A stretch of 46,181 nucleotides of DNA from Peptostreptococcaceae bacterium (GCA_030532705.1 JAUNKR010000013.1:1-46181); one strand, 5' to 3'. Numbered from the stretch's first letter, positions 26,448-34,904 are shown. Notes: generated by a model not told the origin, from the sequence alone. A program made the numbers and translations.

Positions 26448-26936
26448 TTATAAGCCTTGGTATGCCAAAGTGTTCGAGTTGCTATTGAGGTACATTTTAT
26501 ATCCACCTGCAAAGATCGCCGCCATCCTTTTTTGCCCATGCGAAAGATGTTCGCACATTTTTTTGGATAGCTCCTCATAATGCGGGATCAGCTCATTGAG
26601 CTTTTCGATATTGGACTGTATTTGACTTTTTGTGAGCCCCTTCATCATCGATAGATAGTATATATTTTCTTCGACCGTGTTTTTCATATAGAGATTTTTA
26701 TCCCCGCCAAAAACCACCGCCACATCCTTGTATGTAAGATCCTCGGAAAAGACCAGCTCTCCCTCATCGACGCTCATAAAACCCGAGATCAGATTGATGG
26801 TCGTCGTCTTGCCGGTCCCATTGGGTGCGACGATCGCCGTGATCTCTCCCTCTTTGAAATCAATGCTCGTGGAATTGAGTATCGTTCTTTCTCCCAATCT
26901 TTTTGTAGCATTTTGAAGCGAAACCAATAGATCCAT
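26448..26936 (-). pseudogene. Truncated ABC transporter ATP-binding protein
   Basis: Only the first ~145 residues of an ABC ATPase remain: Walker A APNGTGKTT (residues 38-46), Q-loop region, helical subdomain and the signature LSHGQKRMA near residue 132. The expected Walker B aspartate/glutamate, D-loop and H-loop are absent. After AAIFAGG the frame runs into 18 unrelated residues ending TLAYQGL and stops 18 nt before a terminator. The promoter and AGGAGG site are intact. An internal deletion that fused the N-terminal half to the end of the locus is the simplest explanation. It cannot hydrolyse ATP normally. No permease gene is adjacent. Confidence 0.8.
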
Positions 26937-26985
26937 TCAAACCTCCTATCAAAAAAGTTTAAGTGAATAACTTCAATTATGTACA

Positions 26986-27014
26986 ATTTTACACCATATC
27001 CCACAGAATAACAA
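26986..27014 (-). promoter_or_regulatory. Promoter of the truncated ABC gene
   Basis: On the minus strand TTGTTA (27009-27014), 17 bp, then TAAAAT (26986-26991), ~50 nt before the start. The remainder of the gap to 27190 shows no gene. Confidence 0.55.
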
Positions 27015-27189
27015 CCGATGTCAAAGATTAACAGCTTCTTTCGCATTTATATGATCTTACAAATGATCCATCGCTCATCTTCTGTCCTCTATGCATCATC
27101 GCATTTTACATCTTGTAAAACGAAGGAGTTATTTTAGAAAACCGCCTCGATGCGTAAGACCAAAGCAGCGGATGGCGATCACAAAAAAC

Positions 27190-27228
27190 AAAAAAAGGAT
27201 GCCATCTGTTCATTACAGGATAGCATCC
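27190..27228 (-). terminator. Intrinsic terminator of the cytochrome pair
   Basis: On the minus strand GGATGC...CTG, a 7-nt loop, CAG...GCATCC, then seven T. It lies ~70 nt past the stop of the membrane protein gene at 27299. Confidence 0.85.
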
Positions 27229-27298
27229 AAGTGTTGTCTCTTATTTATTCCTCAAATGACACCTACATCAAGGGCTGCGATCTCGGATCCTACTTTCT

Positions 27299-27697
27299 TC
27301 ACCCGATCCATTGAAGTAGGTAGTAGAGTGCCGATGGAAACAGGATATGCACGCTCCACATAACAAGGGCTAATAGAACGAAGCTTTTGTGCAATGTCAA
27401 AAATACTTTCTTTTTCTTTGCAGAAAATGCTCCGCCAAAGCATATCGCGATGAGGATCGCTCCATAGACCAGCGAACCGGTATGCAATCTCAAACCGCCG
27501 AGCGCCAAATATCCATGAACGATCGCGATCACTGCCAAGAGCCCTCCTAACAGTGGATGGACCTTTTTGAGCGATCGAACGACCGATTTTACATTCGGGT
27601 CATTCTTCAAAAGTTTTTTGTTCGCGATCCGAAGGACCGCCGGCAATATGAGTAGCCCCAACAGTGCCGAACTAAGATAGCCCAAAGCAGAGTACAT
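27299..27697 (-). CDS. Small di-haem cytochrome-b-like membrane protein
   Basis: A 132-residue protein with four transmembrane helices. Histidines are placed H47-x13-H61 in helix 2 and H103-x13-H117 in helix 4, the spacing that in b-type cytochromes stacks two haems across the membrane. H72 lies in the loop between. Its ATG overlaps the stop codon of the cytochrome-b5 lipoprotein gene (TAATG), so the two are translationally coupled and probably form one complex. Expected role: moving electrons between the membrane quinone or cytoplasmic side and the external b5 domain. The haem assignment is inferred from histidine spacing. Confidence 0.75.
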   Translation of the reverse strand: MYSALGYLSSALLGLLILPAVLRIANKKLLKNDPNVKSVVRSLKKVHPLLGGLLAVIAIVHGYLALGGLRLHTGSLVYGAILIAICFGGAFSAKKKKVFLTLHKSFVLLALVMWSVHILFPSALYYLLQWIG

Positions 27698-28083
27698 TAT
27701 TTCAATGTTCCTACAACAGGTACTCCGTCAAGCTTTGCCACGCCATGCGGAGAGTCTTTCTTGATCGCCTCCGTCAGATCCTGTCCTGCCTCAAAACCAT
27801 TGTGTCCGCCATCTTTCCATGCCGGAAGATCGGTCACATCATAAACGACCCCGTCCACAGCGATATAAGCCGGTTTACCGTCTTTTCCGTTGAACTCCGC
27901 CAACTCCTCAAGTGTAAACTCCATTTGCTCCGTATCGTTTTCCATGTCTTTGTTCTCATTTTGGCTTTCAGTAGAAGCAGGCGGCGTTGAGCTCTCTGCG
28001 TTTTGCTCCGTTTTATTTCCACAAGCGGTCATGGATAGGCTCAGTGCCAATGCCATCGCTAAAATAACAGTACGTCTTTTCAT
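27697..28083 (-). CDS. Cytochrome b5-like haem-binding lipoprotein
   Basis: A 128-residue lipoprotein. Signal sequence with lipobox MTAC (C21), a ~30-residue polar, disordered linker, and a cytochrome b5-like haem/steroid-binding domain from about residue 54 (FTLEELAEFNGKDGKPAYIA, then VDGVVYDVTDLPAWKDGGHN). H94 (GGHNG) and H113 (SPHGV) are the likely axial haem ligands. It would sit on the outer face of the membrane as a small redox carrier. It is the first gene of a two-gene operon with the di-haem membrane protein. GAAAGGAAG precedes the start, with a perfect 12-bp palindrome just upstream of it. Confidence 0.88.
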   Translation of the reverse strand: MKRRTVILAMALALSLSMTACGNKTEQNAESSTPPASTESQNENKDMENDTEQMEFTLEELAEFNGKDGKPAYIAVDGVVYDVTDLPAWKDGGHNGFEAGQDLTEAIKKDSPHGVAKLDGVPVVGTLK

Positions 28084-28100
28084 ATTGATACTTCCTTTCT

Positions 28101-28112
28101 GTGTTATAACAC
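28101..28112. promoter_or_regulatory. Perfect 12-bp palindrome, candidate operator
   Basis: GTGTTATAACAC lies 18 nt upstream of the cytochrome b5 lipoprotein start and contains a -10-like TATAAC. A repressor bound here would cover the promoter. The cognate regulator is unknown. Confidence 0.4.
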
Positions 28113-28204
28113 TTTTTTAGTATACCCGCTTCACCTATTTACTAATCATCCGATCGATAAGTTCTAAAAATGGACTCAAAGCTCCAAGCATTCACGGATC
28201 ACAC

Positions 28205-28282
28205 AAAAAAGCAGACGATCCGAGCACCCCATGTCCTATCGAAATTCTAAAGTTCATGAGGCGTTTATCTGTCTGCTCTTTA
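28205..28282 (-). terminator. Probable long-loop terminator
   Basis: AGCAGAC (28210-28216) and GTCTGCT (28271-28277) can pair across ~54 nt. On the minus strand the 3' arm is followed by TTTTTGTG. It lies just past the stop at 28296. Confidence 0.5.
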
Positions 28283-28295
28283 TAAATTTGTTTAA

Positions 28296-28664
28296 CTACA
28301 GTTCCGCGATGACTTCCCAATCGGAAATATCGGGCAACTTTTTGCTGTGATAGTAATTACCGATATACTCCTTCAAATCTTTAGGATCATCCAGCCGGAT
28401 ACCATAAATGACATCCCCACGGCGTACCTCGAGCGAATACGATCGCTCCGCTTTTTTTGATCCGAAAAAACCTCCGGATGCTGCCTGCTGATTGACCATA
28501 AATTGCATAAATTCGCAGTCCTCCTGATCGACATCGCCGATCATGATCGTCATAAAATCACCATCTTCAGCATGTTCGATCATCGAATCCAGTTCGATCT
28601 CAAGATCGCCCCAGCCGACTTCTCGATAATCATTGCCATCCGTCGTTATATAAAATTTACTCAT
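28296..28664 (-). CDS. Hypothetical protein (122 aa)
   Basis: A 122-residue acidic cytoplasmic protein beginning MSKFYITTDGNDYREVGWGD. It has a regular alpha/beta pattern, no signal, no membrane segment, and no motif I recognise. It follows the lipid kinase gene by 15 nt on the same strand, so it is probably co-transcribed. The start is preceded by AGGATC 7 nt upstream, a weak site. Confidence 0.7.
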   Translation of the reverse strand: MSKFYITTDGNDYREVGWGDLEIELDSMIEHAEDGDFMTIMIGDVDQEDCEFMQFMVNQQAASGGFFGSKKAERSYSLEVRRGDVIYGIRLDDPKDLKEYIGNYYHSKKLPDISDWEVIAEL

Positions 28665-28679
28665 CCGATCCGATCCTTT

Positions 28680-29579
28680 CTATTCTTGTATTCCGCAGTA
28701 CACATTAAGATGCGATGGTAAAATGCCGACTCGGATCGGTAGTTTGTCCCCTTCGTCTCCATCGACATTGATCCGGATCGATCCGTCGGGATCCACAAGC
28801 TCGATGGTCATCTCTTTGAATGTTTTGTATTCCACATTGTTGGTGGAATCATCCACTCCCTTCATAAGATCCGGCAATGCTTTGAGCGTTTCCAAAACCG
28901 TTGGGTCTTTCAGATAGATCAGATGGAGCTTCCCGTCATCCACTTCGGCATCCGGAAGGATGGTCTCGAATCCGCCGATCGAATTGGTCATCCCGATCAA
29001 AATGATGCTTGTCTGGATCTCTCTTTCTTCTCCGTCGATATTGACACGGAAGAAATAAGGCTGTGTCTCGCTAAACTTTCGGATCGCGGAGATAAAATAT
29101 GCCATCTTGCCCCACTTGGTCTTGTCTTCGGATTCCACTTCATTGAGCGCCTCCGGGATCGTGCCGACGGATACGACATTCATAAAAAATTTGTCATTGA
29201 CTTTTCCGATATCCAGCGGACGAGTTCGATCGATCGCCAAGGATCCGATCGCTTCCTGCGGATCAAGCGGGATCCGAAGCGCACGTGCAAGGTCGTTGAC
29301 GGTTCCAAGCGGAAAAAATCCAAAGGTCGGTCGATACGGCTGCTCTGCCAGACCGCTGATCCCTTCATTGACCGTCCCGTCTCCACCCATCACAAAGACG
29401 CTGTGCACCTGCTCCTGCGCCGCAGCTTGAGCAAATCGCATCGCATCTCCGTCCTTTTCGGTATATTTGACGATGACCTCATCAAAAAGCTCCTTCAGTT
29501 TTTGAGTTGCCATCTCAGCATACTCCGGTGCCTTCTCCGTACCGGAACTGGGGTTCACGATCAAAACCGCTTTTTTCAT
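28680..29579 (-). CDS. Diacylglycerol kinase-family lipid kinase (DgkB/YegS-like)
   Basis: A 299-residue soluble lipid kinase. The start at 29579 (MKKAVLIVNPSSGTEK) has AAAGGAGG 6 nt upstream; the longer frame to 29633 does not. NPSSG at 9-13, the nucleotide-binding GGDGTVNEG at 65-73 and GTVNDLARAL at 92-101 are the DAGK catalytic-domain motifs. IGMTNSIGGF and ADVDDGKLHL-type motifs (PDAEVDDGKLHLIYL) mark the second domain. Members phosphorylate diacylglycerol or related lipids to recycle head-group-free lipid produced during wall polymer synthesis. The exact substrate is not predictable. Confidence 0.92.
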   Translation of the reverse strand: MKKAVLIVNPSSGTEKAPEYAEMATQKLKELFDEVIVKYTEKDGDAMRFAQAAAQEQVHSVFVMGGDGTVNEGISGLAEQPYRPTFGFFPLGTVNDLARALRIPLDPQEAIGSLAIDRTRPLDIGKVNDKFFMNVVSVGTIPEALNEVESEDKTKWGKMAYFISAIRKFSETQPYFFRVNIDGEEREIQTSIILIGMTNSIGGFETILPDAEVDDGKLHLIYLKDPTVLETLKALPDLMKGVDDSTNNVEYKTFKEMTIELVDPDGSIRINVDGDEGDKLPIRVGILPSHLNVYCGIQE

Positions 29580-29710
29580 AACATCCTCCTTTGGTCCCTC
29601 ATAGAAAAGTTTACAGGAAGTTTTGCTGTCCATCCTGTGTCCATTGCAAGATCATTGATCTTCATCCTTGTGCAAACAAAGCGATCCGCGATCTATCCAA
29701 CAATCATTTC

Positions 29711-30709
29711 TTACTTCTCGTCATCTTTCAGTTCAACGACCTTGTGGCATTTGTCCTTCCCTTTTCGACTGATGACCAGACCCGAAATATTTTGGATAAA
29801 ATTTTGGAATTTCGTGTAGCCATGGTCTCTTACATTGAAGTCCGGATGTCGATCGTTGATCTGCTGTCCGAGCTTGGACATATCCATCTTGTTATTCGAC
29901 TCTTTGATGATATTGATGATCTCTTTTTGCAGATTGTCTTCACTCTCATGTTGACGAAGTTTGACGATCATATTGCTCCCCTGCGTCTTGATCTCGACGA
30001 AGGATTGGTTTTGCAAAAACTTGGACAATTTGCTGTATCCATAGTTTCGAACGTCGAAATCCGGATAACGCTTGACCAGAAGATTGCCCAGCTCCCCTGT
30101 GCTGATGCTCTTGCCGTCTTCCTCACGATCGGAGAGGATCTTCTGGATGGTCTTATTGATGGTCTTTAGGCTGGTGACAGTCTTTTCCATCTGCACCTTC
30201 TCCGCCTTCGCGATCTTGGATGGCTTAACACTTCGTTTGTCGATCGAATGTGCCTCCTCCTCTGCAAGATCATCCCCTGCCAATATATCCAGATACTTAA
30301 ATACATTACACGCCGCACTGAAAGCCTTTGGCGTTTTTTGTTCTCCCATACCAACGACCATTTTCCCCGACTCTTTGAGTCGGATCGCCAGCTTTGTAAA
30401 ATCCGAATCGCTCGATACGATGCAAAATCCTTCTACCATCTCGGAATAAAGGATATCCATCGCATCAATGATCATCGCCGAATCGGTCGAATTTTTTCCT
30501 GACGAATAAGAATATTGTTGGATCGGAGAAAAGGCGTAATCGGATAACACATTGCGCCAGCCATTCGACAAAGGCTGCGTCCAGTCCGTATAAATCCGCT
30601 TGTAAGTCACTACGCCATAATCCGAGATCTCATCCATGATATACTTGATATACTTGGACGATACATTCTCTGCGTCCACAAGGACTGCAAAGCGTTTTTC
30701 TTCTACCAT
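29711..30709 (-). CDS. NYN-domain (PIN-like) protein with two OST-HTH/LOTUS domains
   Basis: A 332-residue protein. An N-terminal NYN nuclease-like domain (LabA/DUF88 group) carries the acidic residues of the PIN-like active site: D12 (VLVDAENV), D76 (NSTDSAMIIDAMD) and D101/D103 (SSDSDF). After a basic linker, two OST-HTH/LOTUS RNA-binding domains follow at ~185-255 and ~260-325, each containing a YPDF/HPDF-x-VR-x-YGY/HGY-x-K motif. The architecture predicts a metal-dependent ribonuclease or RNA-binding protein; LOTUS domains in other organisms bind structured or G-rich RNA. It is probably monocistronic, 131 nt upstream of the lipid kinase. Confidence 0.92.
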   Translation of the reverse strand: MVEEKRFAVLVDAENVSSKYIKYIMDEISDYGVVTYKRIYTDWTQPLSNGWRNVLSDYAFSPIQQYSYSSGKNSTDSAMIIDAMDILYSEMVEGFCIVSSDSDFTKLAIRLKESGKMVVGMGEQKTPKAFSAACNVFKYLDILAGDDLAEEEAHSIDKRSVKPSKIAKAEKVQMEKTVTSLKTINKTIQKILSDREEDGKSISTGELGNLLVKRYPDFDVRNYGYSKLSKFLQNQSFVEIKTQGSNMIVKLRQHESEDNLQKEIINIIKESNNKMDMSKLGQQINDRHPDFNVRDHGYTKFQNFIQNISGLVISRKGKDKCHKVVELKDDEK

Positions 30710-30898
30710 TATGTCACTCCCTTCCTAATAATTTTTGAGCAAGATCCCTCGTAACCTATGAGTAAAAGTGTGAAGTGTGAAACGTAGAGAGTGAAGTGAA
30801 ACGACTTTTTCATCCACGGTTCGTTTCCTTCAAAAGCACATAATCTCAACTCTCCAACGGTAACACCTTCACCAAATCCTCACCCTCGACACTACACT

Positions 30899-31915
30899 CT
30901 AAAATAAGGTGATCCCATATTTTTGCATCGTTGCGGCAATAAGGATGAGCACATACATAAAGAGCATCATATCGGATGTTTTGTACATGATCTGTCCGGA
31001 TCGCAGGATATCCTGTGGCTCAAGCTCCCGAAGTTTATCGCCGATGGTCGGTTTTTCCACGACTTCTCCAAAGTACACATTCGCTCCGCCCAGCTGGATG
31101 CCGAGTGCACCCGCAACCGCCGCCTCTGCCCAGCCTGCATTCGGGCTTTTGTGATTTTTGTGATCGCGCATGGCGATCTTTTGGGCATCATTATATGCAT
31201 AGCCTTTGATCGCCGAGCCGAAAATAAAGCCGATCAAACTGATCCTTGCGGGGATAAAATTCGCCACATCGTCAAGCTTTGCGGAAACAAAGCCCAGATC
31301 CGCATATTTTTCATTTTTGTAGCCGACCATCGAATCGAGCGTGTTGATCGCTTTGTATGCGATCATAAGCGGTGCGCCGCCGATCATCGCATAGAATAAA
31401 GGCGCCGTCACGCCGTCCACGGTGTTTTCCGCAACGGTCTCCACGGTCGCGCGAATGATCTCTTTGAAGCTGAGCTGTGTCGTGTCTCGTCCGACAAGGT
31501 AGCCGATCTGCTTTCGGGCTTTGGAAAGATTTTTGCTCTCGACAAAATCATACACCTTATTGGCCTCAGTGTACAGACATTTTCTTGCGATCCCCGTCCA
31601 AATAAAGAGGGTCTGGATCACAAAACCGAAGTATAGATTTGCACGAAAAGCGAGCTCGACCGCCACAAAGACGATCCCATAGCTCAGTCCTACGACGATA
31701 ACCCAGAGGAACGCGCCCCCGATCCGAAGCGCTCTGTTTGTTTTTGCTGTTTTGCGTATCAGCCTTTCGAGATAACCGATCAATTTTCCTATGTATATAA
31801 CAGGATGGGGGAACCATAACGGATCCCCCACCAACTTATCAACTATATAGGCTAGCATCATCGAAAGAGGTAACTGAAACACCGCAAAAAGGATCTTATC
31901 CGTTGATGTGTCCAT
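30899..31915 (-). CDS. cbiB: Adenosylcobinamide-phosphate synthase CbiB
   Basis: A 338-residue integral membrane enzyme of cobalamin biosynthesis joining adenosylcobyric acid and (R)-1-amino-2-propanol phosphate. Family motifs: DKLVGDPLWFPHPVIYIG (24-41), ETVAENTVDGVTAPLFYA and AINTLDSMVGYKNEKYADLG, with GWAEAAVAGALGIQLGG near the C-terminus. Length is normal (~320). AGGGGAG precedes the ATG. It starts only 7 nt after korC, so it appears to be the last gene of the kor transcript. No other cobalamin gene is in the window, so its operon partner choice is unusual. Confidence 0.92.
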   Translation of the reverse strand: MDTSTDKILFAVFQLPLSMMLAYIVDKLVGDPLWFPHPVIYIGKLIGYLERLIRKTAKTNRALRIGGAFLWVIVVGLSYGIVFVAVELAFRANLYFGFVIQTLFIWTGIARKCLYTEANKVYDFVESKNLSKARKQIGYLVGRDTTQLSFKEIIRATVETVAENTVDGVTAPLFYAMIGGAPLMIAYKAINTLDSMVGYKNEKYADLGFVSAKLDDVANFIPARISLIGFIFGSAIKGYAYNDAQKIAMRDHKNHKSPNAGWAEAAVAGALGIQLGGANVYFGEVVEKPTIGDKLRELEPQDILRSGQIMYKTSDMMLFMYVLILIAATMQKYGITLF

Positions 31916-31922
31916 ATCTCCC

Positions 31923-32462
31923 CTACTTTTTATACTGCTCCATTAGCTTGACTCCTTCCGCAAAGGCTTGAAGATTGAGTTCTTCGGTCCCCTTCGGGAT
32001 TCGGTGTAGCATAGCGGTTTTGAGCGCGTCTTCGGTAAGTCCTTCGAGCACTTGGCTGAGTGCGCCGAGTGCAACGATATTCGTTACCATCGTTTTGCCC
32101 AATACATCCATTGCCGTATCGATGATCGGCAAGCTGTAGATCGTTCTGTTTTTTGCCTCATCACCGGTCTTGACCATGTGATCGACGATACAGATCCCGC
32201 CATCGATTACTTCTTTATTATACTTGTCATAGGAGTCTTGTGTCAAAGCTAAAAATACATTTGGTTTCAAAACTTTTGTAAAATAGATCTCTTCATCACT
32301 GATGACGACCTCCGCCTTGCTTGCGCCGCCTCGCGCTTCCGGTCCGTAGGATTGGCTCTGGATCGCATTTTTGCCCAGATCAATCCCCGCCTCCGCGATC
32401 ACTACGCCGATCAAAATAACGCCCTGTCCTCCCGAGCCACTCAGTCTGATCTCCGTTTTCAT
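31923..32462 (-). CDS. korC: 2-oxoacid:ferredoxin oxidoreductase gamma subunit
   Basis: A 179-residue gamma subunit (IRLSGSGGQGVILIG, residues ~5-19, then SQSYGPEARGGASKAEV). It helps the alpha subunit bind coenzyme A in oxidative decarboxylation of 2-oxoglutarate or another 2-oxoacid to acyl-CoA, reducing ferredoxin. It lies 9 nt after korB with GGAGGAG before the ATG, and 7 nt before cbiB. Confidence 0.93.
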   Translation of the reverse strand: MKTEIRLSGSGGQGVILIGVVIAEAGIDLGKNAIQSQSYGPEARGGASKAEVVISDEEIYFTKVLKPNVFLALTQDSYDKYNKEVIDGGICIVDHMVKTGDEAKNRTIYSLPIIDTAMDVLGKTMVTNIVALGALSQVLEGLTEDALKTAMLHRIPKGTEELNLQAFAEGVKLMEQYKK

Positions 32463-32471
32463 AACTCCTCC

Positions 32472-33290
32472 TTATGCCTGTGCCGCATCGATCACTTGTT
32501 GATACATCTGTGTATATTCCGGAACATTATCTTTGACGATATATTCGCCCATCAGTTTTTTGCCGACCAGCTGTTCCTCCGTCATCTTTTCTGCCGCTTT
32601 TTTATCCACATAGGTATCTTTCATAAATTTGAACAGTTCTGGTGCAGAGCCTTTTTTGTTCTTTCTTCCATAGTAGGTCGGGCATCCGCTCATTCCTTCG
32701 ATGACGGCAAAGCCTTTGTGCTGTAGTCCTTTTTTTACATAGCCGGCCATCGCTTTGGCATGGTATGCGGTCGAGCGGGCAACATAGGTCGCACCTGCTC
32801 CGACAGCAAGCTCACAGATGTCAAAAGGTCGGTCGATATTTCCAAATGGTGCCGTCGTTCCTTTATCATTGGTCGGTGTGGTCGGTGAATATTGTCCGCC
32901 GGTCATTCCGTAGATATTGTTGTTGAAGATGATCGCGGTGATGTCGATATTTCTTCGGCATGCATGGATCAGGTGATTTCCTCCGATCGCGGAGCTGTCG
33001 CCGTCTCCCATGATGCAGAGCACATGAAGCTCCGGATTGGCAAGTTTTACACCGGTCGCAAAAGCAAGTGCGCGTCCATGCGTCGTATGCAAGGTCGAAT
33101 AGTCCATATAGCCGCCTGCTCGAGAAGAACATCCGATCCCGGATACGATGACGACTTTGTTTTTATCTAAGCCCAATTCCTCGATCGCTGTGGTGATGGA
33201 TTTCATCAATACACCATGTCCGCAGCCCGGACACCAGATATGAGGAAGGCGGTTCGTTCTAAAGTTGTTGATGATATGTTGACTAGGCAT
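32472..33290 (-). CDS. korB: 2-oxoacid:ferredoxin oxidoreductase beta (TPP-binding) subunit
   Basis: A 272-residue thiamine-diphosphate subunit. WCPGCGHG (19-26) provides cluster/TPP-site cysteines, GIGCSSR (~51-57) and GDGDSSAIGGNHLIHACR (~94-111) the TPP/Mg2+ motif ending in NNNIYGMTGGQ. Complete relative to the KorB family (~270-290). The start overlaps the korA end by 8 nt, giving coupled translation. It acts with KorA, KorC and KorD in the cytoplasm. Confidence 0.94.
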   Translation of the reverse strand: MPSQHIINNFRTNRLPHIWCPGCGHGVLMKSITTAIEELGLDKNKVVIVSGIGCSSRAGGYMDYSTLHTTHGRALAFATGVKLANPELHVLCIMGDGDSSAIGGNHLIHACRRNIDITAIIFNNNIYGMTGGQYSPTTPTNDKGTTAPFGNIDRPFDICELAVGAGATYVARSTAYHAKAMAGYVKKGLQHKGFAVIEGMSGCPTYYGRKNKKGSAPELFKFMKDTYVDKKAAEKMTEEQLVGKKLMGEYIVKDNVPEYTQMYQQVIDAAQA

Positions 33291-34425
33291 TTTTTACCTC
33301 CAAAAATCTTTCTTTGATCTCATTCGGCGTGATCACTTCACCATTTGCCTTATAGATCCCGAAGATATTCTTCTTATCGTCTGCGGCAAGCTTGACCTCT
33401 TGGAGCATCTGTCCGAGGTTCATCTCGATCACGAATACGCGGTGCTTTTCGCAGATATCGCGGACCTGCTTTTCAGGGAAAGGCCATACGGTCTTTGGAA
33501 TAAAGAGTCCGACCTTATGTCCTTCTTCGCGCAGTTCGACGACTGCCTCCTTTACAGAACGCACCATTCCGCCAAAAGCGATAAAGATCTCTTGCGCATC
33601 TTCCATCATAAATTCTTCATAGACATTGATATCGATGTCGTAGTTGTCCGAGATCTTGTTCATCATTCGATCGAGCTGATTGCCCGCCAAAGTCGTATTG
33701 TTGGTCGGAAATCCCGTCTCGTCGTGGAACAGCCCCGTGATATTGTAACGATATCCTGTTCCGAAGGCAGCAAGCGGAGATACCGGCTCAGACAATGAGA
33801 ACGGCTTATAATCTTTCGGATCGCAATCCGGCTGTCTTCGATCGATCACTTCAAGATCGCCCGGCTCAGGGATCTCGATATTCTCGCGAAGATGCCCGAT
33901 GATCTCGTCCATCAACAAGATGACGGGTGTTCTGTATTTTTCGGCAAGGTTGAATGCCTTTACTGTTAAATCAAATGTTTCTCTTACAGAGGTCGGTGAA
34001 AGTGCAATGATCGGGTGATCGCCATGCGTTCCCCATTTTGCCTGCTGATAATCGCCCTGTGACGGCGAAGTCGGTAGTCCGGTAGATGGTCCGCAGCGCT
34101 GAACGTCCACAACGACGCAAGGGATCTCTGCGATGCATGCATATCCCAGGTTCTCCTGCTTGAGTGAAAATCCCGGTCCGGATGTCGCCGTCATCGACTT
34201 AAGTCCTGCGACCGATCCGCCGATACAAGCTGCCATCCCTCCGATCTCGTCTTCCATCTGTATAAATTTACCGCCCACCTTCGGCAACAATAACGCAGAC
34301 AGCTCTGCGATCTCCGTAGAAGGTGTGATCGGATATCCTGCAAAAAATCTCATTCCTGCATACAATGCTCCGTTTACGCAGGCTTCATTCCCCTGCATCA
34401 AGACTTTCTTCTTTGAACTACTCAT
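33283..34425 (-). CDS. korA: 2-oxoacid:ferredoxin oxidoreductase alpha subunit
   Basis: A 380-residue alpha subunit (GNEACVNGALYAGMRFFAGY, then PITPSTEIAE and QMEDEIGGMAACIGGSVAG), with the pyrimidine-binding and dimer-interface motifs of the 2-oxoglutarate-type KorA. The substrate is likely 2-oxoglutarate, but branched-chain or indolepyruvate-type relatives cannot be excluded without alignment. It overlaps korD by 8 nt upstream and korB by 8 nt downstream, so the four subunit genes are one compact transcript. Confidence 0.93.
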   Translation of the reverse strand: MSSSKKKVLMQGNEACVNGALYAGMRFFAGYPITPSTEIAELSALLLPKVGGKFIQMEDEIGGMAACIGGSVAGLKSMTATSGPGFSLKQENLGYACIAEIPCVVVDVQRCGPSTGLPTSPSQGDYQQAKWGTHGDHPIIALSPTSVRETFDLTVKAFNLAEKYRTPVILLMDEIIGHLRENIEIPEPGDLEVIDRRQPDCDPKDYKPFSLSEPVSPLAAFGTGYRYNITGLFHDETGFPTNNTTLAGNQLDRMMNKISDNYDIDINVYEEFMMEDAQEIFIAFGGMVRSVKEAVVELREEGHKVGLFIPKTVWPFPEKQVRDICEKHRVFVIEMNLGQMLQEVKLAADDKKNIFGIYKANGEVITPNEIKERFLEVKNA

Positions 34426-34621
34426 TTGTTTCCTCCGCTACTTCTTCAAGATATATCGCATAATCAGGACATCTCAACTCGCATTGTCCGCATTTGATAC
34501 AATCCTCAGGACGTGCGATGACGATCTTTCCGTGCTGTACTTCCAGCACCTGCTTTGGACAAAAAGCGACGCATACGCCGCAGCCCTTGCACCAGGAAAC
34601 ATTTGTTATCAGTTTTTTCAC
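34418..34621 (-). CDS. korD: 2-oxoacid:ferredoxin oxidoreductase delta subunit (2x[4Fe-4S] ferredoxin)
   Basis: A 67-residue ferredoxin-like subunit with two CxxCxxCxxxCP clusters: C11-C14-C17-C21 and C41-C44-C47-C51. It passes electrons from the TPP centre to free ferredoxin. Translation starts at GTG (34621) behind GGAGGAG. It is the first gene of korDABC-cbiB. Confidence 0.93.
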   Translation of the reverse strand: MKKLITNVSWCKGCGVCVAFCPKQVLEVQHGKIVIARPEDCIKCGQCELRCPDYAIYLEEVAEETNE

Positions 34622-34803
34622 AGCTACTCCTCCAAAAATTTTTGAAATCGGTCTTTGCTTTCGTCATCCCTTCCAAAACTCCTCCGAGCTTTGTGAAGAT
34701 CCATCCTTCAAATCGATCCGCATCGCCAAGACCCTTCATCTAATAAAAACATCTATTCCCTTCCGTCGATCCTTGGATCCGAAAGCGCTAAAGTGTTTTT
34801 TGC

Positions 34804-34809
34804 ATTATA
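34804..34809 (-). promoter_or_regulatory. Candidate kor promoter (-10)
   Basis: A perfect TATAAT on the minus strand in GTTTATAATGC, ~185 nt before korD. The -35 at 17 bp (AAACAT) is poor, suggesting activation from upstream sites. Confidence 0.45.
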
Positions 34810-34904
34810 AACGCTTTATTCGTTAGATGTTTATCGTCAATACCTATGGATATTTTAGCACCGTTGTCTGAAAACAGCAAGAAAAAATTCACCGCCCAAA
34901 AGCC

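Noticed and set aside
30740-30820. Short direct repeats of GTGAAGTG(T)GAAAC type upstream of cbiB's end
   Set aside because: Only two imperfect copies, not phased with any promoter or hairpin; too weak to call.
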